A model generated the notes under the pieces. That model was not told where the DNA came from. It did not search any database and saw nothing but the letters and a program-made list of their open reading frames with translations. From the NCBI GenBank assembly GCA_001871015.1, contig MNUO01000072.1, forward strand, positions 1 through 6,828: a DNA stretch of 6,828 nt, given 5' to 3'. Shown one piece after another: positions 6,754-6,828 of this stretch. The position numbers and the translations under genes are program-made. This DNA is from Candidatus Desantisbacteria bacterium CG1_02_38_46. Its GTDB lineage: Bacteria > Desantisbacteria > UBA1551 > UBA1559. How positions within the stretch are numbered: position 1 is the stretch's first letter; every line of letters starts with the position of its first letter.

Positions 6754-6828
6754 CATGTCAGGACTAAAGTCCTGAGTTACATGTCAGGACTAAAGTCCTG
6801 AGTTACATGTCAGGACTAAAGTCCTGAG
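6753..6828. repeat. Tandem 26-bp repeat with internal perfect inverted repeat, three copies, cut by window end
   Basis: The unit begins ACATGT and contains TCAGGACT-AA-AGTCCTGA, an 8-bp perfect inverted repeat around AA, then GTT. Copies lie at 6753-6778, 6779-6804 and 6805-6828; the third has 24 of 26 bases before the window ends, so the array may continue. The copies are identical. The first base of copy 1 is the last base of the preceding TAA stop. Units abut with no spacer, so this is not CRISPR. No U-tract follows the hairpins, so a standard intrinsic terminator is not supported. Hairpin plus fixed linker recalls REP-like elements; in an mRNA they would form a row of 3' hairpins behind the last gene. 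Confidence 0.9.

Noticed and set aside
6753-6828. CRISPR array
   Set aside because: Units are 26 bp and abut directly with no variable spacers between them.
6753-6828. Rho-independent terminator for the operon
   Set aside because: The hairpins have 8-bp stems but no following T-tract on either strand; a termination role cannot be supported from sequence.

Overview
The window is an AT-rich, tightly packed, single-strand gene run (six genes, all on +). It reads as part of a Gram-negative cell-envelope glycolipid (LPS / lipid A-like) operon. Every gene junction is short: gaps of 1, 39 and 11 nt, overlaps of 4 and 8 nt. No internal promoter or terminator is evident, so the genes are probably co-transcribed and partly translationally coupled. 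The lipid A-type acyltransferase, the LpxB-related protein, an MsbA-type ABC exporter end and an ArnT-like membrane glycosyltransferase all argue for an organism with an outer membrane. Low GC, small intergenic hairpin repeats and a domain fusion suggest an uncultured candidate-phylum bacterium (for example WOR-3, Cloacimonadota or Omnitrophota-like). That placement is only an inference, because no phylogenetic marker gene is present.

Layout: 1-576, 3' end of an ABC exporter ATPase (MsbA-like lipid flippase type, cut by the window edge). 578-2179, ArnT/GT83-like polyprenyl-phosphate-sugar glycosyltransferase with many membrane spans. 2176-3081 (or from 2149), GT2 glycosyltransferase. 3083-3111, a GC-rich imperfect palindrome in the only real intergenic gap. 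3121-4344, a protein of the lipid-A-disaccharide-synthase-related family. 4337-5233, LpxL/HtrB-family acyltransferase. 5245-6753, an unusual single ORF joining a GT2 glycosyltransferase, a signal-anchor-like hydrophobic segment and a DUF3108-type domain. 6753-6828, three head-to-tail copies of a 26-bp unit, each carrying a perfect 8-bp inverted repeat, starting at the last base of the final stop codon and running off the window.

How the genes could work together (inference): the LpxB-related protein and LpxL homologue build or acylate a glycolipid anchor, the GT2 enzymes add sugars on the cytoplasmic side, and the ABC exporter flips the product. The ArnT-like enzyme would modify it on the periplasmic face. 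The DUF3108 part of the last protein is predicted to sit in the periplasm, possibly linking sugar addition to a periplasmic step. The points most worth following up are the GT2-DUF3108 fusion and the two different hairpin repeat elements. No canonical lpxA, lpxC, lpxD, lpxK or waaA is visible here. There is no gene-free stretch over 300 bases.
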